Shown here: piece after piece, positions 5,080-5,731 of the stretch
Layout of the letters: each line of letters starts with the position of its first letter
Position numbering within the stretch: the stretch's first letter is position 1
Assembly: GCA_900550005.1 (NCBI GenBank)
Contig: URQL01000116.1
Span: 1-5,731, forward strand
Direction of reading: 5' to 3'
From: an uncultured Erysipelotrichaceae bacterium
Lineage (GTDB): Bacteria > Bacillota_I > Bacilli_A > Erysipelotrichales > Coprobacillaceae
Length of the DNA: 5,731 nucleotides
Notes under the pieces: generated by a model
Seen by the model: the letters and a program-made list of their open reading frames with translations, nothing else
Database searches by the model: none
What the model was told of the DNA's origin: nothing
Position numbers and translations under genes: made by a program

Positions 5080-5731
5080 ATGAAAAATAAACAAATTAGA
5101 AATAGTATTTTTACACTTATTTTTGCTGGGATTGTTTTTTATGTGATGATTCCACCACTTAATATTCAATCTATGTTATTTTGGTTTTATGTTGCTATGG
5201 TGGTGATTTTTGCCGTTGTTTTAACGGTATTTTCTTCAGTAAAGGAAATTGTTACTTTCAAATTTCATTTATCTAAAGCTTGGAGTGTACCTATTTTATT
5301 GGTTTTATTAGCTTTAGGTATTAACTTATTTTATTCACCTGTTATTAATGCAAATATTTATTCAAAAAGAATTACAGTGCAAGAGGATGGGGATTTTGTT
5401 GAAGATGTCAGCGCAGTAGATTTTAATTCATTACCTTTATTAGATAAAGATTCTTCAAGTAAATTAGGCGATCGTGTTATGGGACAAATGCCTGAACTTG
5501 TATCTCAATTTAGTGTATCTGAACTTTATACGCAAATTAATTATAAAAATCGTGTTGTTCGTGTTACACCTCTTGAATATAATGGGGTTATTAAGTATTT
5601 TACCAACCGTTCTAATGGCGTAAAAGGTTATATTACTGTTGATTCTGTTGATGGGTCTACAAATCTAGTTAAATTAGAAAAAGGGATGAAATATGTACCA
5701 TCTGCTTTGTTTAATGAAAGTCTATATCGTA
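5080..5731 (+). CDS. Membrane protein of unknown function, 3' end cut by the window edge
   Basis: An open frame of 217 codons runs off the right edge; the true length is unknown. AAGGAGG at 5068-5074 stands five bases before the ATG, a near-perfect ribosome binding site. The N-terminus has three hydrophobic segments, at about residues 9-27, 32-53 and 68-90. Then follows a soluble part, starting near residue 92 with acidic stretches (QEDGDFVED, 101-109). The soluble part carries distinctive segments LGDRVMGQMPELVSQF (129-144), YTQINYKNRVVRVTPLEY (150-167) and KYFTNRSNGVKGYITVD (172-188), which look like conserved sequence rather than linker. I recall similar large membrane proteins in other Firmicutes, but cannot name a characterised function. 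No enzyme motif or signal peptidase site is evident. It is transcribed divergently from lrgAB across a 141-base gap, so shared regulation is possible but unproven. Confidence 0.8.
   Translation, partial: MKNKQIRNSIFTLIFAGIVFYVMIPPLNIQSMLFWFYVAMVVIFAVVLTVFSSVKEIVTFKFHLSKAWSVPILLVLLALGINLFYSPVINANIYSKRITVQEDGDFVEDVSAVDFNSLPLLDKDSSSKLGDRVMGQMPELVSQFSVSELYTQINYKNRVVRVTPLEYNGVIKYFTNRSNGVKGYITVDSVDGSTNLVKLEKGMKYVPSALFNESLYR

Noticed and set aside
1..5731. Mobile element, CRISPR array, toxin-antitoxin, riboswitch, tRNA or rRNA
   Set aside because: No transposase, regular repeat-spacer pattern, structured leader or RNA gene sequence was seen; base composition and gene layout are uniform throughout.

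Overview
This is an AT-rich bacterial window, by eye about one third G+C. It uses ordinary bacterial promoters, strong AGGAGG-type ribosome binding sites, short intergenic regions and intrinsic terminators. Codon use strongly favours A/T in third positions, tryptophan is read from TGG and no in-frame TGA appears inside a gene, so the standard code applies. Together with the protein families this suggests a low-GC Bacillota (Firmicutes) species. The genus cannot be named from the sequence alone; an Erysipelotrichia- or Bacilli-like host is only a guess.

Left part (1-2052, + strand): two consecutive Gfo/Idh/MocA-type NAD(P)-dependent oxidoreductases. The first is cut by the left edge of the window, because its Rossmann glycine motif is encoded upstream of its first in-window ATG. 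The second is complete and is followed directly by an intrinsic terminator overlapping its stop codon. Both keep the Lys of the EKP motif and a Tyr four residues after the conserved Asp, the arrangement seen in dihydrodiol-dehydrogenase-like members. Their substrates cannot be read from the sequence.

Middle part (2053-3860): a complete AEC-family (auxin efflux carrier/malate permease-like) membrane transporter with its own promoter, which is bracketed by a 9-bp inverted repeat. It is followed by a HAD-superfamily hydrolase with an extended -10 promoter. The HAD gene ends at a strong bidirectional terminator shared with the converging minus-strand operon.

Right part (3861-5731): a minus-strand two-gene operon, lrgA then lrgB (CidA/LrgA and CidB/LrgB families), translationally coupled by an 8-bp overlap and driven by a near-consensus promoter. 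A conserved-looking membrane protein diverges from it; it has three N-terminal membrane segments and a soluble domain, and it runs off the right edge.

Taken together the window looks like ordinary core or accessory metabolism: sugar or polyol-type oxidoreductases, a carboxylate-type transporter, a phosphatase-like enzyme and an LrgAB pair that in other Firmicutes is linked to pyruvate uptake or murein hydrolase control. I saw no mobile element, CRISPR array, tRNA, rRNA or clear novel system. The items most worth a second look are the dyad around the AEC promoter, the lrgA-divergent region, and the unnamed truncated membrane protein.
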